Positions 11,828 to 23,682 of a stretch of 43,649 nt of DNA are shown in pieces. Location: positions 1 through 43,649 of the forward strand of contig JAIWNE010000181.1 in the NCBI GenBank assembly GCA_025331445.1. Reading direction: 5' to 3'. A model generated the notes under the pieces. That model was not told the DNA's origin. It ran no database searches and saw only the letters and a program-made list of their open reading frames with translations. The position numbers were made by a program, and so were the translations under genes. This stretch comes from Blakeslea trispora. Lineage: Eukaryota; Mucoromycota; Mucoromycetes; Mucorales; Choanephoraceae. How positions within the stretch are numbered: the first letter of the stretch is position 1; each line of letters begins with the position of its first letter.

Positions 11828-14800
11828 ATGAACTCTCAAGCTACCTTTAACAACTCTCAACTCACCGCTGCTAACTCTCAAGTTAGACAAGCTGACGAAT
11901 CTTTTGATTGGGATAGCTACGATGGCGAAGACTACTTGTCTTCTAGTGAGGAAGTCATTGTTGAGCAAAACAAACCCAACTTTGACGAGTCTTCTCGCGA
12001 CATGAATGAGGAATTGCGCAAGGCATTTTTTGTAGGTGCCAAGTTTAAGAGCACGGAAGAGCTCAGGGAAAAAGCTCAGGAGATTGGCAAGCAGTTTAAC
12101 TGCCCCATCACTACTGGCAAAAGCGCCAAAGATCGCTTCATCACTCTGCAGTGTAGACATGGTGGCGCTTACAGAAAAGCCATGAAGCCTGAAGTCGAAG
12201 AAGAAAAAGACGAGGCCTAAAAAGATGCCAACAGTAAGATGTTATCAAAAAAGTATAGCGAAATTAGCAGAGAAACTGAAATTTGAACGGGAAACACTCT
12301 ATCAGCCAACCAAAAGAGCATCAGGACTCACAAGACTGGCAGAAAGGAATGTCCTTTGCGTATCTACGCCAGTAAGGTACGTGATGTTGAAAATCCTTGG
12401 GAGGTTCGACAAGTCACTATCGAGCATAACCATGCTCTGAGCAATGACTTGTCGACCTATGCTGTTTATAGAAAGCTCGCTCCCGAAGACTTTGAGTTTG
12501 CCTGCAGCATGATGAGAAAAGGAGAGACACCTAGTGTTGTCTTGAAGGTAAGCCAAATAGTCATTTATGTCTATCTTTTTAGTGCGATCCGCTATCGTTT
12601 CAATGATACTATTTTTGATGATGTGTTTGAGATACGAATAATTGGTTGGTATAATGTCTAATGCATCCAAAATAAAGAGCAAAGATATTGCATACAACGG
12701 CCTCTTTCAGAGCAATAAAATAAAGTAAAGATCAGATTAGGCTTATTGTGACCAGTCTATTTCTATATATGGAATTCTCAGGCTGTTGCGTTCAAACGGT
12801 ACAAACACTGGATACAATGTATCCAGGTTACAGGCAATGTATACATTGTGCTCAAGTTACTCAGTTATCATACCAGTATTTCCCATAGTATAAATAGAGA
12901 CAGAAAACATATATCTGAATAAAATATCTTTCTTTTGGTCTGATTGACTTTTTATTGTTATTAATAGTGAATATATCACAAAAGATAAACTATCGTTGTT
13001 AAAAGTCAACGACTATAGCATCGTATTTATACATTAATTTGTCTTGTTTGAGTTGTATAAGACCAATGCTTTTCTCTAAATTGTTAAGTCAAATACACAG
13101 TCTAGTTAAATACTAAAATTAATGTATTTGTAACCTTCATAGATGCTAGTTGAGAGGGAATGTGATAATGGCATCACCATTAGGGACTTGCATAACATTC
13201 AGCAACGCTTCTGTCGTGACATGTTCGCTGACATGCCAGAGTTTATCTCCAATTTGGAGCATACTGGCCACCAAGTCCGTGTCAAGACAGACAGCGAAAA
13301 CAAAGTAGTCGCAGTCTTCTTCATGCACAGACATGGCAAAGAAGAACTGCGTCGCTAGTACGAAAGTGTAGTAGTTGATGCTACCCACAAAACCAACAGC
13401 CATCGCACGGTATTGTTGAACTTTGTAGTAGCTGGTACAGTTGCTTCTGAGACCAGAACAAAACAGCTTGCAACCATTCATGTTGCTGGCTGTTGGATGC
13501 GAAATGAGACTGCTGAGTCGTATGAGTGGGCAATGCGCCAATTGAGGTTAATCACTTGGCCTCTTGAAACAAGTTCTCATCGCTTGCCAAACAACTTTGT
13601 CACTGACAAAGATCAAGCTTTGATGAACGCCATCAAGACTGTGTTTTCTGAGTCGAGACACATTCTTTGTTATGTACATATTGTACATAATTTTATGAAG
13701 AGGTTGATTAAGAACATGAGCAAAGAAGCAAAGCATGGTATGTTGATGTGACGATTAAACGAAATCACCACTGTTACTGATAGAGCTTCAAAACTTGTTT
13801 CACACAGACAATGCAGCTCGCTACCAGTTGGAAAAGCAATTTCGGTCAATTATCCATGAAATTGCTTATAAGACCAACAACATGCAAGAGCTGAAAAGCC
13901 TGAAGTTGGAGTACGATGCCTTTGTATCTCAAGATGGTCTTTGCAAAGACAAAGGCAAAGATATGATTGAATATCTGACCAGGTAAAACAAACACAGAAC
14001 AGAATATTATGTTGTTATTACAGGTTTGACTTTTTTGTATTACGAACAGTATGATGGCTTTTCGCAAGCATTGGGTCGGTTGTTATGTGAACAATTATGT
14101 TCATATGGGCAACCGTACCTCCAACCGTGTCGAAAGCACCCACAGTGGCATAAAACGACACAACAAAACGTCGTCCGGATCGTTGGATTTAGTCACCAAG
14201 AAGATCCGCAATTGGGTTGAAAGTCGTGTAAGTTCTATGTGGCTACCAGTGCTAATTGTGAGTGAGCATTAAATCTATGAATGTAGGAAGCGTATCGCAA
14301 CCGACAAACAATTCGTGAGTCGCTTTTTGAGACTGTGTTGAAAGATGATGTCAGCCAAGAAGTAAAGGACAAGATGCAGAGCTTGAGAGAACGGATAACC
14401 AGCTACGCCTTCGACCGTATCCTCTTTGGAGTAATCGATTCGTTGGCTAACAAAACGGATTCTGATCATGTCTCGCATGTTGATCCTGTGACCGGTAGAT
14501 GCTTGTGCGTCATGCGTAGGGCTTTTCGTCTGCCATGCAGACATAAATTGGAAGCATACGAGGGACCAATTCCTTTGTCAGCAGTCAACCAACGCTCGCA
14601 TATTATTTATCATAACGGTCGAGGTAAAATTTCATACAAGTATTAGACAGCATCTCATTTCTAACATTTCATAGTCGCAACAATTGCTGATTGTGTTGCT
14701 GAAAGCGACAGCCAGCAACTACCCGAGCAACAGAATCCGGAAGTTAGATATGTTCAAGCACAACTTCAGTTGCTTGACAATCTAACCAGGGAGTTGCAAA

Positions 14801-15663
14801 CCAAGCAAGAAACAGCCTGTCTTGGAGATAAGTTGAAGGAGCTCGTAGAAGAATTTGCTGACAATCGTCAGATCGAGAGTATTCTTCCTCCTCCTGTACT
14901 CTGTACAACCAAGGGGAGACCAAAGAATACAACAAGAGAAAAAATCGCTCTTGAGAGAGAATTGGACAAGATTGTCCATGAAAAGAAGGTTGAGGCAAAG
15001 GTTAAAGCAGCAGAAAGGACAAAAGAAGTCAAGCCGCCAAAAGGTAACTAACTGCGATCTATGAAACAAACTTGGTACTGAATCTTTCATCTTAGCTAAA
15101 CTTGGTGTTCCTTTGCCCAAGGGGCTCTCAAAGAGCCAAGTAACTGGGTATTTTAACCCTAAGCCTGACGGCAACTGTGGCTGCAGAGCTCTCTCTTATA
15201 CCATAAACAATGATGAAGACCAGTTTGCGATGATCAAAAGCGAGATGCTTTCATTCCTAAGACAAAAAGAATCATTCTACAAGTCTGTGTTTTTGGAAGC
15301 TCTCCAGATCCTAGCCATATCCTTTCTGGTACCTTCGAAAGCATTGAAGAAAAATTGGCGAGTGAAGCTAATTCCATTTCAATGGATTATTGGTTTCAGT
15401 TTCCTGAAATGGTTCAAATTGCTGCTGATACATTCAGTAGAGCCATTGCATGTTACACGCCGGATAATCAAAGCACTACATTCGTTCCTTACTTCTCCTC
15501 TCCTTCAACCACCCTTCCGATCCTTTTACAGCTGCACAATAGCCATTTTTATACAATTGAAATTAAGCCAAAATCAAGGCCAAGATGGCCACGTACTTTT
15601 GTCGGCCATTCTTTCAACTGTAAAAGATTCTCCTTGATAGACTATACCCTTATGTATGAATAA
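11828..15663 (+). pseudogene. MULE transposase fused to OTU-like cysteine protease, disrupted
   Basis: The ATG at 11828 follows TATAAA. In order: a FAR1/WRKY-like region (FITLQCRHGGAYRK near 12140-12180; EHNHAL near 12420); the MULE core (VVVDATHK near 13370; NNFVTDKDQALMNAI near 13590; NRTSNRVESTHS near 14120); a SWIM finger (CLCVMRRAFRLPCRH, 14505-14550); a coiled, charged linker; and an OTU domain with PDGNCGCRAL (Cys near 15177) and NSHFYTIE (His near 15543). Introns read at 12548-13142, 13738-13783, 13983-14049, 14228-14286, 14624-14674 and 15044-15095. Defects: a frame change near 12220-12320, an in-frame TAG at 13356-13358, and a one-base shift at a T run (15290-15294). Fusion of OTU to MULE transposases is, to my knowledge, seen elsewhere in fungi; its role is unknown. 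Confidence 0.88.
12548..13142 (+). other. Unusually long MULE intron, possible LTR-like insert
   Basis: The other introns of this gene are 46-67 nt; this one is about 595 nt (GTAAGC...ATAG). It contains TATAAATAGAG near 12890 followed by TGAATAAAATATC near 12917, a TATA-box plus polyadenylation-like pairing reminiscent of a small LTR. No flanking duplication was found, so an insertion is only a possibility. Confidence 0.3.
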
Positions 15664-15871
15664 AAATTTATGATTTCTATGCCTCAATTCACATATGAAG
15701 GATTATTTGCATGAATCTTTTTTTTTGATTTTCAATGATTATTTGCATGAGTTTTACTGACGCGCTAACATTCTTTTTCGGGCTTCGAATTTGAACTATT
15801 TTCATTGGCTGATATGTAGCTACGTCACTGAAGGGCCAAAATGTTAGCGCGGAATGTTAGCGCGGGGAACT

Positions 15872-16387
15872 ATATTCAAAAATAATTTCGAAAAAAATCA
15901 CTCTCGGTTAAGGCTGTATATTTTTTCAAGCGCAGCTACTGCAAAGCGATTAATGTGCTTACTGAAGGCTCTAATCATGGATATTAATTCATTTCTGCTT
16001 CCTATACTGCTTCCCATGATCCCAAAAGGTACTTATATCAAAGCCAAGCATGCCAATCTATCTGGATATGCCTAATGCAGCATCCCTATTACAAAAAAGG
16101 ACGTCTTAGCTACGAATCAGCCTAAAGAAGAACCCATATATAGCATATATTTGATTCAAATCAATAAAAATAAACAAGCTTGATTTTCCCATTATACCTA
16201 AATAATCCAATCATATGCCAAGCTCATCCGAAATTAAAGGCATTACCATTTGCTCATTTATTGTTTGTACATGTAGAACATGCTAAATCATCATTGCTAT
16301 ATACTCTAAAGGCCATTTGTCAGTATAACTCCCCTTTGAGACCTAAGCTAGATATGATTCGACAAAAAAGCACTCCTATTTAAAGTA
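15872..16387 (+). other. R1 distal segment with conserved coding remnant
   Basis: A plus-strand frame (16016-16183) reads MIPKGTYIKAKHANLSGY, CSIPITKKDVLATNQPKEEP, then IYSIYLIQINKNKQA. The R2 copy (about 34910-35070) reads PKGTYIKAKHVNLSGYTRCS, SIPITKKD and QPKEEPIYSIYLI. Stops differ: R1 has one after LSGYA and R2 has one after KKDI. The family is not recognised. It lies on the opposite strand to the other R coding remnant. Confidence 0.35.
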
Positions 16388-16741
16388 AGCTCGTATAATT
16401 CTTTACCCATGGCCCAATTCTTGTGTTTCTGCATCGGTTTTCATTGTGTTTCTGCCTATTTTTCGTTGAAACCGCATATGAAAAAAACAAATATTTCGCA
16501 AGGTTATTTCACAATTATTTGAGTCACTATATACACCCTCTACGCCGTGGTGATTGTTTCCAATCATTGATTTCTAATCAACAAAAAGTCTCGATCTGCC
16601 TTCTTTCAAGGAACGAATGAAATATTTCTTACTACTTTAAGCCTGTGACAAGATGAATGCAAAAGCAGTATAAAAGAACCACAAAAAAAACATGGAATAG
16701 CCATTCAACTTTATTTGAAAATAATAACTACTTTACCTGAA
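16388..16741. promoter_or_regulatory. Presumed tnp2 upstream region
   Basis: This 354-bp segment separates the end of R1 from the first ATG of tnp2. It holds CT-rich stretches and ends AATAATAACTACTTTACCTG just before the ATG. No defined promoter element can be assigned. Confidence 0.3.
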
Positions 16742-17420
16742 ATGTCTGCTCGCTTTGTTCAAGAAATCCAATGTACTCGCTGTACTGCCGAAATCCAATG
16801 CTCTCGTTGTGCTGCTGCTACTTAATACAGATCCCATCAAAGACGCAACATGTTTGAAGGCATGAGATATGCACAGTGGAAATTAACTTTTCTGTAAGTC
16901 TATTTGGTATAAACATCAGTGAATGACTATAACATATCATATCTCTTAATTACCTAGATGAAAAGAATGCCATTCATAATACTCCAAAGTACTATCGTAG
17001 AGTGGTTACCGAAAATGCCACTTCAATGAGTGAAAGTGAGTTATCCAGCATTTTGCATACACAGTGATGGGTTCCGTCTAACACTTTTCTTTTTAATTGA
17101 CGTTAATCAAGCTAGTCTTAAGATTCTTGAAGAACATCCTGCTAGTCCAATGGATTGTACTGATGCTCACTTTGATACTGAACTTTTTGATGACGTTGAA
17201 CCTTTTGATGTAACCGATGATGATGCAGCTTTTGAAGCATCTAGCTTTGAAAATCAAAATGTCGTGCCTGACTATACATCTTATTGTAAATATTACTCTA
17301 TCGTGGATGATTAGACGTATATACTAATTTGTTTGATTTGTTTACTTAGCTGATAAAACACCTCAGTCTCAATTCTTGAAAGTCGCTTCATCCATTGTAT
17401 CGTACCTTCAGACTCAAAGT
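16742..17420 (+). pseudogene. tnp2 transposase gene, 5' part cut off by hAT-1
   Basis: The ATG at 16742 opens a frame with paired CxxC motifs (CTRCTAEIQCSRC), suggesting an N-terminal zinc-binding region, then a TAA at about 16825 and more readable sequence (RNMFEGMRYAQWKLTF). Later exon-like pieces include NAIHNTPKYYRRVV (about 16975-17030), an acidic stretch rich in D/E/F (17113-17315) and DKTPQSQFLKVASSIVSYLQ (17350-17410), where hAT-1 begins. The codons before hAT-1 continue in frame into 21497 when one duplication copy is ignored, proving that this is the missing 5' end of the gene at 21524. Exon borders are uncertain. Confidence 0.6.
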
Positions 17421-20400
17421 TAGGAATCGCAGTCGGTTCGGTTCCAACCAACTGCAGAACCGTCGGTTCCATAACCGTAACCGAACCGACTCTACTTTCT
17501 TGATCTCATAACCGACTCGAAACCGAACCGACAAAACCGACAAAACCGTCGGTTCTGTGTAACTCGGTTCCAATCTCAAAATGGAAGTGCTTGGTTTTTG
17601 AATTCATTAAAAAAAAGTTGACAAACTCATGTAGTTTTAATTAAATTGAAGCGAGTTTTTTATTTAAATATGTCAGATAGAAAATGTAGATATAGAGAAA
17701 AAAATATATATAAGCGGTGAAATTAGTAAAAAAAAAATTGTTAAAAAAAAAAAAAGATTATGCATTTGCTTGTTGTTGTACTTCTTGAATCCAATAACTT
17801 GATAGAACAAGCACTTTCACATTTTTGGCAGCAAGTTTAGCCCTTGCGCAAGTAGTAATTCTTTTTGCTCTCGAAAAAAGACGTTCGCATGGTGTTGATG
17901 TCGAAGGTACTGAAAGATACTTTTTTGCCATTAATGACAAAGTTGGATACTTTCCACCTTCTGATCTGGGTATCGAGTAATTTTCCATGTTTGCAAGATA
18001 TTTTTCAATTCGATTTGACTGTTATTTAAATTAAAAAAATCTTCATCAATTTCTTCTTCATTTTTTTCAACCTCTTCTGCACTTGTTGTATTCGTCATGC
18101 TGTCCAAAAATTGCACCACCTCTGCATCGCTCATGTAGTCACTGACAGACTCTTTTTCCTTGCCTTTAGAGACTTCTTTGACAGGCTTGGTCGAAAAAAG
18201 CTGATGAACGGGCCCTTCTTGAATATACTGATCTAGTTCGTCTGCAGAAAGCGAGTTCGACAGAGAGGACTGTGCTATTTTTTTCATCATGGACCCAAAC
18301 AAAAAGCTACCTTGTACTGCTACTGATTGCCGTGCCTCAGATTCGGTGGTAAGCGTACTGGTACTGTCAACTCCCTTAAACGTTCTTAACCATTCTTGCT
18401 TCATCAAGTACTCGCACTGCTCCCCAAAGTCACCCCAGCCACCATCAATATGCCAAAGACCAAACTTGATTGAAGGATTCATAACTGTTGCAATAGAGTA
18501 CACGCTAGTATTGTCAGTAGCTGTGTAATACTGGATCAATTTCTTTCGAGCTTCATATGCTCCTGTCAAAATTCGCTGGGTACCAAGGTCAAAGTGCATC
18601 AGTTCATCAGAGTGTTCGATTTTATCCACTACATCTTCGACTTGACAAGTGCTTGAGGGATAGTGATCTACTAAGATGTTATCTAGATGATCTAACAGAG
18701 CATTATAGATCATGACAGCTCGATTTACACTGGGATATCTAAGTGCAAATACTTTATATTTAGTAATTTGTTCATCTATTAGGAGTGAAAAATTCAATTT
18801 ACCTTTGTCCAGAGGCCCAGAGTGTAGCTTGTTCAAATGGATCCAACAGATGGTGGACTTTTTCAAGATACTGAATTTCGTCATCGTTGAGCTCAAAGTT
18901 GTGTAAGCCAGTGTTCAAAGGTGCTCTTGCACATGTTCGTTTGTAGGCAGCCTTCATCTTCGGACCAACACCAATCATTTGCTTGGTTGAGTTCCAGCGT
19001 GTGCGTACATCTACTACAAGTTTTTGGTGTTTGATACCAACAGCATCGCAAGCTTCTTCATATAGTCGACTGAGATTATGAGATGCTCTAAGGAAAAAAA
19101 ATGTTAGCATATGGAACTGAAAGACATACTTGTTCACATACCTTATCTTGACAATGCCTCTTCTGAGCTTAAGAATGGGATTGAACTGATAGGCATCCGA
19201 TACATCAGCTTCAATAGTCTCAGCAACATTGTAGATTGAATAATCACTGGTAGGTGCTTAAACATTCAATCCTTTTGCAAGTAATTGTTGGCAGCTGAGG
19301 TTGATGACATGGCCAATACAGGAAATCCAATTTTCTTGCTTGTCAAAGCGCATGTTGGTTAGTTTGCTGATTTCGGTCATCATTTTACCCATATTGGAGC
19401 CGTTGTCGGTGGTAATGCAAAAAAGCTTGCTTTCGATCTTGAAGTCTCTCAACACTTGCATAAATACTTCAGCAAGATATCCACCTGATGAAAAAAATGT
19501 TAGCAAATGCATCAAAGCGTTGACTTTAGATACTTACCAGTATGTCTGCTTTTAAGTTCTTCAAATCCAATCACTAATTGCTTAGGCTCCCAATTGCAAT
19601 CAATGAAATGAGCGATTATGCCGAGAAAATCAACATTGGTAGTCGAAGTCCAAACATCGCAAGTGAATGAGATGAATTCTTGTTGTGAAAGGTAAATTGT
19701 CATTTTAACTTTCAACTCGTTGTAGTACTGTTGTATATCTTTTTTTATGGTGTTTGCTGAAGCAAGTTGAACACCTCTTTCACTTTGAGTTCGTCTGCAT
19801 ACATTCAACAGGTTTTGCAAATCAGCGCTTTCAACAAAGGAGTAAGGCAAAGAATGCTTGACAATCATTTGGACTACAGCTTTACGGACATCATCGCGGG
19901 TGATGACATACTTGTTAGATCCCCCAGAGCCAGCTGTAACGTTGAGATACTTTTCAATCGAGTTAACATTGGAATTTTTGGCAGACAAAGGACGTCCAGC
20001 TTGCTCCCACATTTGCTTGGCTAAAAACGTGCGATCTCTTAAGTATTTCCATACCATTCAACTGTCTGATTTGTCTGCTTACCTTTGCTTTCGTTCAAAT
20101 TATGACTCTTCAACAAGTGCTTAGTCATGTTGCTAGTAGATGAATCAGGAGTGTAGTAAGAAGCATTGCAGCAATCGCTCGCTTTAATGCTATCATTTCC
20201 ATAGTCAAAGTTGCAGAAGAAAAAGTTTTCTAAACGGAATGAGTACCCTAAATCGATCATCCAAACGACCTGCTTCAATTGCTTTGCATTGACTATCTTA
20301 CTACCAGGAATAGGACGAGAAAAGTTGGCAAGAGAAGGAGCAACAGGATTGTGTGTTTCTTTTTTTGTTTCTACCGGAAGAGCTGCTTGATGAGACGATT

Positions 20401-21488
20401 GAAAGCTCCTGAGTTTCCTCCAAGAATGAGCCCAAAGAAGATACTTGAGACACATTGTTGTAAGAGTCAAAGTCAAAAGAAGAGTTAAGATATTCTTGTA
20501 AAGTAGAAGAAAGTACCAAGTCATCATTAGATGAAGAAGCGGCGCCAAAAGAGTTGTTGTTGTTGTTAGGGTTCATTGAAAATAGAAGAAGAACTATGGT
20601 AAAAAAGAGATAAAGATATTGGAAACCCCAAATTGTATTGTCAGGTTTTTTTACTTTTTTACCATCCATCAAAAACTACCTTTTTAGTCGCTTGTCCTGA
20701 CCAAGGATGGTATTCTTGAGAGTTAAAGAAATAAATGGCATTGATGACTAAAAAGGAAATTTTCTTCCAAAATTTGCGGTTGTATTCTGAAATTGGAAAT
20801 TTAAGTCTCTTGTTTTGCTGAACAATAAGAAAAAGTAAATTTCTAAAATTGATGTATTTCCATGGAAAAGACATAATCACTTTGTTTATATAGAAATGAG
20901 AGTGCCTAAGTCCTAAAAGAAAGCTTTTACTGAATTAACATATTATGAGTTGAATCTGGTTTTTTCTTATAAAATAGAAATACCTTTTAATTAAGAGCTT
21001 TGTATCAAAATATATCGACTGATACTTCTCAAAGTTCATAAATTTAATTCTTTAAAATTGATGTCGTTCGACTATGATGCTTTTTGGTGCGTTGTTGTGA
21101 GCGAAATAAGCTGAAATAACATCATGTTGTAAGCATATTTATAAGTTTTGATATCGATAGATCTTTCGTATTGAAAACGTTACATTAATTGAAATGCCAA
21201 AAAATATATAACAGTGAAGGTTAATTTATTAAAAAGAAGGTAAGCATAAAAAATGTATGTGTGCACAAATGTTTAGGTACAATAAGAAAAAGCGTTTATG
21301 TAAATAAGCCAAAATAGTGTATAACTACTCATTCAGTAGCACAATATCAGAACCGAAGTTGCTTAACCGTCGGTTAACCGACGGTTAACCGAACCGAGAA
21401 TCGAACCGACTATCAATTTTCGCAGAACCAACTTTTTTCAGTCGAGTCGGTTCAGAACCGAACCGTAACCGACAGATTGCGATTCCTA
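17421..21488 (-). mobile_element. hAT-1 DNA transposon inserted in tnp2
   Basis: The ends TAGGAATCGCAGTCGG and CAGATTGCGATTCCTA match those of hAT-2. The 8-bp duplication CTCAAAGT is perfect (17413-17420 and 21489-21496). Subterminal DNA at 17431-17575 and 21345-21480 carries many CGAACCGAC motifs and AACCGTCGGTT palindromes. At 4068 bp it holds a near-full-length minus-strand transposase gene. The insertion separates the 5' exons of tnp2 from its main exon. Confidence 0.96.
17758..20576 (-). pseudogene. hAT transposase (BED finger, RNase H-like core, dimerisation domain), disrupted
   Basis: The start at 20576 gives MNPNNNNNSFGAAS and a Ser-rich N-terminus. Then come a BED-type finger (CCNASYYTPDSSTSNMTKHL, H near 20100), an FTCDVWTSTTNVDFLG segment (about 19650), CITTDNGSNMGK (about 19410), DVRTRWNSTKQM (about 19000), and the C-terminal YPTLSLMAKKYLSVPSTST, CERLFSRAKR and LVLSSYW block ending at 17758. 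Introns of 47, 53 and 54 nt read at 20036-20082, 19485-19537 and 19088-19141. Defects: one extra base in a T run (20360-20366), an in-frame TAA at 19258-19260, a phase problem near 18776-18802 and a shift near 18020. All hAT domains are present, so it was once autonomous. Confidence 0.92.
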
Positions 21489-23233
21489 CTCAAAGTATAC
21501 CCAATAAGCAAACTGAGGAAGTTATGCAAATGCTGAATGAGCTCTTGATGTTGCATGGTGATGAATATCGCCTTCCAAAAAGTGTAGCAACTTTTAAGGA
21601 ACGAAATTTTCTACAGTTGTTCGCTAAAGAAGGTACCAAAAACTATGCTCTATGTCCTTCTTGCCATGATTTGACTGCCATAAAGAAAAATCCTATCATT
21701 ACTCAAATGATATGTAATCGCTCTTTGGTCGGTGCAATCTACAAGCCAGCCAATTCCAAAGAATTCTGTAACGGACAAGTTTACGACTTTGAGAACAAGT
21801 TTGCAGGTGCACAACTTGTTGTACAGATGGTGTACTCCTACTGTTCGATTATCACAACCCTGAAAAAGCTCTTCTTGCAAAAGGGGTTTGCAGATCAAGT
21901 CAAAACATGGAAAACCCGTCAGCCTGCTAGGGACTACTTGTCTGATCTATACGATGCCACTGGTTTTCTGGACTTCAAGACCTCTCCTGATGCGCCTTCC
22001 TTTGTCATGCAGTCTGATTACAATCTCTTGCTTTCTTTGAACATTGATTGGTTTAGTCCCTTTAACACCAATCACAGCGCTGGCAGTATATATCTTACTG
22101 TGCAAAATCTCCCAAAGCAGCAAGGACGTGATTTGAAACGCAACACGCTTTTGGTTGGTGTAATTCCTGGACCAAGGGAACCCCCTACTACCGCCATCAA
22201 CAAGTATCTTGCTCCTATGGTAGAAGACTTAAATGTATTACTAAATGGTGTTGTCATTAAAATGGTGATGCAGAATGGAGATATAGAATACCATGTAGTT
22301 GAGGCTTGTCTGTACTCTGTTTGCTCTGATTTACCTGCAACAAAAAAGCTTGCCGGTAGTATGTCCTTTAATAGTAGCCATGGGTGTCATCTTTGCAAGA
22401 CCAAATTCCCAGCTTTTCCCAATACTGTCAGCAGGAGAAACTATTGCAACTGGAATTGCGAGCAATGGGAACGAAGAATTGTTGAAGAAACCAGGGAGAG
22501 CTCACAGAAGTGGAAAGAAGCAAGAACCATCAAAGAGAGAACCCTGCTAGAGCAAACAAGTGGCGTAAGATATTCTATCCTCTTTGAACTTCCCTACTAT
22601 TCGTACGGTACTTTAGCGATCGAGCCAATGCATGTTTTGTACCTTGGTGTCGCAAAAAAAGCCCTCAGGACAATGCTTCCAGAAGGTGCTTTTCTGGAGA
22701 TCAAAAAGATCATGCAAGAGTATATTGACTTCGATCCCGATGCTTCCTGTGCGCCAATGGCCAAGAAAATTGTGAAAGAAGGTTTGCCTTTCGTAAAAGC
22801 TGCTGAATACAAAGAATTCATGACCTCTGTTGCTGAACATGTCCTCGCTCCTCCTCTTCTGAATGCCTCTGATTATAACCTAATCATGCATCTCATCAAC
22901 GCACTTCGGCTCTTAAACTGTAACGTTATAAAGAAGACTGATGTTGAAGTCGCCCATACTCATTTGCTTGCTTTTGCTCGGGGTTTTGAAGATCGTTTTG
23001 GTTCTCTAGCTGTCACCCCTAATTTCCATATCATGCTTCATCTTCGTGAATGCATATACAAGTTTGGTCCTATTTCTTGCTTCTGGGCGTTTGGTTTCGA
23101 AAGAAACAACCTGTTTATTAAAAACATCAGTACAAATCACAAGCCAGGCTTCGAAAAAACATACATGCATCGAATGCAATCCATTATCTTTGCCGATGAC
23201 TTTGATTCAGTTGCTCACTATATTGCACGCTAG
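21489..23233 (+). pseudogene. tnp2-family CACTA transposase, main exon
   Basis: From the first Met at 21524 the frame is open for 569 codons. Motifs by residue of that frame: CPSC (44-47); LNIDWFSPF (172-180) followed by AGSIYLTVQNLP; GVIPGPREPP (212-221), the signature of the tnp2 family; HGCHLCK (286-292), probably zinc-binding; and APMVEDLNVLLNG (230-242). This enzyme would cut and join the CACTA ends. The coding frame actually begins upstream: codons from 21497 continue those before 17413, so the true N-terminus is cut off by hAT-1. The end (AHYIAR, stop 23231-23233) is earlier than in many fungal homologues, whose C-terminal region seems to be encoded by the next gene. Confidence 0.88.
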
Positions 23234-23682
23234 ATATTCCTCTGTTCTCTCTCTCCTTTTCTCTCTTTGTTCTGTGTCTTTGTTCTCTTTTTTTCCCTAT
23301 CTATAGTTTTATATTAGTTTTCATATTTTGTAACTTCAACAAATTGATGTTGTTTGAAGAAACTTGTCTTGTAAATATTTTCTGTCTTTTGTTCGATGTT
23401 GAGAAAAGCCTGATGTGTTGATGACTGACCTAAAGAGTAAACATTTGTAAACTAGATTGTAAAAAAGACGTCATGTCGCAAGTGATTAGCGTCTAAAGTC
23501 GCGTAAAAATATTGAGTAAAAAAAGAAAGAAATGTTGGTTGTAATTTTTCCCGAATTTGAAAATCCTCTGGTAAGCTAAATTCAGAAAAGACTTCCTTTT
23601 TTAGCGGCTGCTTTTCAAATCAATTTAAAAAATGGTTACTCAAGTCTCTTTCTTTTCTCTTTTTATTGCACAAATATCTAAA
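23234..23682 (+). promoter_or_regulatory. tnp2 3' flank and upstream region of next gene
   Basis: A CT-rich tract (23237-23305) follows the tnp2 stop. After AT-rich DNA, TTTTCAAATCAATTTAAAAA leads to ATG codons at 23632 and 23683. No in-frame path joins tnp2 to the following frame, so two transcription units are likely, though a long intron cannot be excluded. Confidence 0.35.

Larger units (their letters stand above)
11659..15871 (+). mobile_element. MULE (Mutator-like) element with OTU-domain transposase
   Basis: Terminal inverted repeats of 112 bp (11659-11770 and 15760-15871) differ at only three positions by eye. They begin AGTTCCCC and contain ATGTTAGCGCG copies. The matching place in R2 (about 34787) is empty. 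The single plus-strand gene encodes a FAR1-like zinc-finger region, MULE transposase core, SWIM finger and OTU domain. A clear 8-11 bp target duplication could not be read because the flanks are A/T-only. High identity of the repeats suggests a recent insertion although the gene is damaged. Confidence 0.9.
2819..16387. mobile_element. R1, large unclassified repeat copy with three nested elements
   Basis: R1 matches R2 (about 31589-35281) in the same orientation along its length: 4265-4960 to 31722-32400, 6874-7410 to 32475-33010, 9860-11655 to 33020-34795, and 15872-16387 to 34796-35281. The ends show a short inverted motif, AGGAGTT at 2819 and ACTCCTA at 16372-16378. The left boundary is soft because similarity fades before 4265. 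R1 contains hAT-2, a Tc1-like element and a MULE, all absent from R2. Without them R1 is about 6.2 kb. No transposase of its own is recognised, but decayed coding sequence is seen near 10516-11640 (-) and 16016-16183 (+). Class unknown. Confidence 0.6.

Noticed and set aside
11650..15880. Nine-base target duplication of the MULE
   Set aside because: The flanks (AAGAATAA and ATATTCAAA) do not match; A/T-only sequence makes any shorter match meaningless.
2819..16387. R as a Helitron
   Set aside because: No TC...CTRR termini with a 3' hairpin and no Rep/helicase sequence were seen.
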